Below are positions 52,249 to 52,930 of a stretch of 52,930 bases of DNA, in pieces (position 1 is the first letter of the stretch; each line of letters begins with the position of its first letter). The position numbers were made by a program, and so were the translations under genes. The stretch comes from Candidatus Muiribacterium halophilum (GTDB lineage Bacteria > Muiribacteriota > Muiribacteriia > Muiribacteriales > Muiribacteriaceae). The notes below the pieces were generated by a model that was not told where the DNA came from, did not search any database, and saw only the letters and a list, made by a program, of their open reading frames with translations. The DNA lies in contig JALOAD010000024.1 of the NCBI GenBank assembly GCA_023228995.1, forward strand, positions 1-52,930, given 5' to 3'.

Positions 52249-52500
52249 TTACTTTCTTCCTTCAATATACCCTTGACAAAAAGCACTAGAAGCACATTTG
52301 TGTCTTTGTGTAGAAGCTTGACTTTCTGGAAGTTTGTGTAATTCATCTTTAAGATTAAAATTATCATTTTTAGTTTTTCCATAATCAAATCCTTTCTCGT
52401 AAGCACATCCAGCACATTTGTGTCTTCCGACTCCACCTTGATCATCTTTTAAAGAATCTAAAATTTTTTTTATATCATCATGATTTTTATTACAATTCAT
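52249..52500 (-). CDS. Small protein with two cysteine-histidine repeats
   Basis: An 83-residue protein from the Met preceded by CGGAG (minus strand, 5 nt). It contains two copies of one motif: GRHKCAGCAYEKGFDYGK and QRHKCASSAFCQGYIEGR, about 40 residues apart. The Arg-His-Lys-Cys core with a second Cys may bind a metal, although the second repeat has its Cys shifted. Similar small proteins occur beside restriction-modification genes, but their role is unknown to me. It is convergent to the methyltransferase gene with only 5 bp between. Confidence 0.6.
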   Translation of the reverse strand: MNCNKNHDDIKKILDSLKDDQGGVGRHKCAGCAYEKGFDYGKTKNDNFNLKDELHKLPESQASTQRHKCASSAFCQGYIEGRK

Positions 52501-52879
52501 TTTATTCTCCGGGTTAATAAATTTTTTCATAGAATATAATTATTAATATATCATATAGTAATAAAATTGTAAACAAGTGTAAATGGCAAGTAAAAATCCA
52601 ATTTGTTCGGAAAATAAGTTTCCCAATTTAAGAACAAACAAATTCACTGTGATAATGGTTGAATAAATAGGATTATATTTTTAATTAATGAATTTATTCA
52701 TAATAACAATATATTTTGGAAATTGTAAAAAAATTTGCCAAAAACAAAATTGAAAAAATATGGAAATTTTGGTAAAATTAACACTAAGTATAAAAGCAAA
52801 GTATATAATGGCTGAAGAAATAGGACCATAGTCTTAATTTATAAATCCATGTATAATAAAATATATGGAGGAAAAGATT
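52501..52879. other. 379-bp intergenic stretch, no gene seen
   Basis: The stretch is highly AT-rich and no open frame of convincing size or codon use is present. It must hold the promoter of the minus-strand small gene. A left end of the insertion sequence at the window edge could lie near 52812 (TGAAGAAATAGGACCATAG), since transposase genes of this type begin about 60 bp inside the element. The right end is outside the window, so this cannot be settled. Confidence 0.35.
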
Positions 52880-52930
52880 ATGAGTAAAAAAGGAAGAAGA
52901 GAATTCAGATCTGAATTTAAAGCAAAAGTG
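52880..52930 (+). CDS. Start of an IS3-type transposase OrfA (partial)
   Basis: Seventeen codons are present before the window ends (MSKKGRREFRSEFKAKV). The R-R-x-F-x-x-E-F-K-x-K-V pattern is the usual beginning of IS3/IS911-family OrfA helix-turn-helix proteins. GGAGG is 8 nt before the ATG. Completeness cannot be judged. Confidence 0.75.
   Translation, partial: MSKKGRREFRSEFKAKV

Noticed and set aside
52249-52500. The two RHKC repeats as a classical zinc finger
   Set aside because: The second repeat lacks the CxxC spacing of the first, so metal binding remains only a possibility.

Overview
The window is a very AT-rich bacterial chromosome segment in which nearly all ORFs start with ATG and a few with GTG or TTG. 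TGA is a normal stop. A TonB-dependent receptor, signal peptides and a secreted protease indicate a diderm (Gram-negative) cell. A Mrp-type Na+/H+ antiporter with split subunits, in the gene order seen in Thermotogae and archaea, suggests a sodium-coupled, probably anaerobic lifestyle. The sequence alone does not fix the phylum; a low-GC candidate-phylum or spirochete-like lineage would fit, but this is a guess.

Layout. (1) 1-6.7 kb: secreted proteins, including a large TPR protein with a caspase-like C-terminus, and broken copies of its domains, scattered with short palindromic repeats. (2) 6.8-12.4 kb: one long operon of a thioredoxin-fold/TPR protein plus a Mrp antiporter that also carries a PTS-EIIA-like and a PII-like small protein. 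(3) 12.6-17.4 kb: a chemoreceptor, a YkgJ-type cysteine protein, and a cobalamin riboswitch controlling a BtuB-like receptor. (4) 17.5-28.7 kb: a rearranged zone with a frameshifted MBOAT acyltransferase, a subtilase, a REP-associated transposase (RAYT), and three members of an unrecognised family of large proteins with hydrophobic C-termini. Each of the three is followed by a small membrane protein. Two of them share a 1,540-bp exact direct repeat but have different C-terminal tails. (5) 28.8-31.9 kb: a fusion of an amino-acid binding protein to a Na+/dicarboxylate symporter, plus a tandem GNAT protein. (6) 31.9-38.7 kb: a RiPP (proteusin-type) locus with seven NHLP-leader precursor genes (one deleted internally), a B12-type radical SAM enzyme, a radical SAM/SPASM enzyme and two paralogous GNAT proteins at its edges. 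Four intact core peptides share a Cx3CxxYxxCxC pattern. (7) 38.7-42.7 kb: a broken LRR gene and a convergent small gene that share a promoter and a conserved hairpin leader. (8) 43-46 kb: a hybrid histidine kinase overlapping its putative binding-protein sensor, and a DUF4258 protein. (9) 46.3-52.5 kb: a defence and stress island with an HNH protein, a MazG-like protein, a Panacea-type antitoxin operon with a small membrane protein, and a DpnII-like GATC restriction-modification system. (10) The right edge cuts into an IS3-type transposase gene.

The strongest candidates for undescribed biology are the Cys4 proteusin family with two radical SAM enzymes and two GNAT enzymes, the duplicated variable-tail proteins with partner membrane proteins, and the hairpin leader shared by two unlinked promoters. 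All functions are inferred by reading the sequence; no database search was possible.
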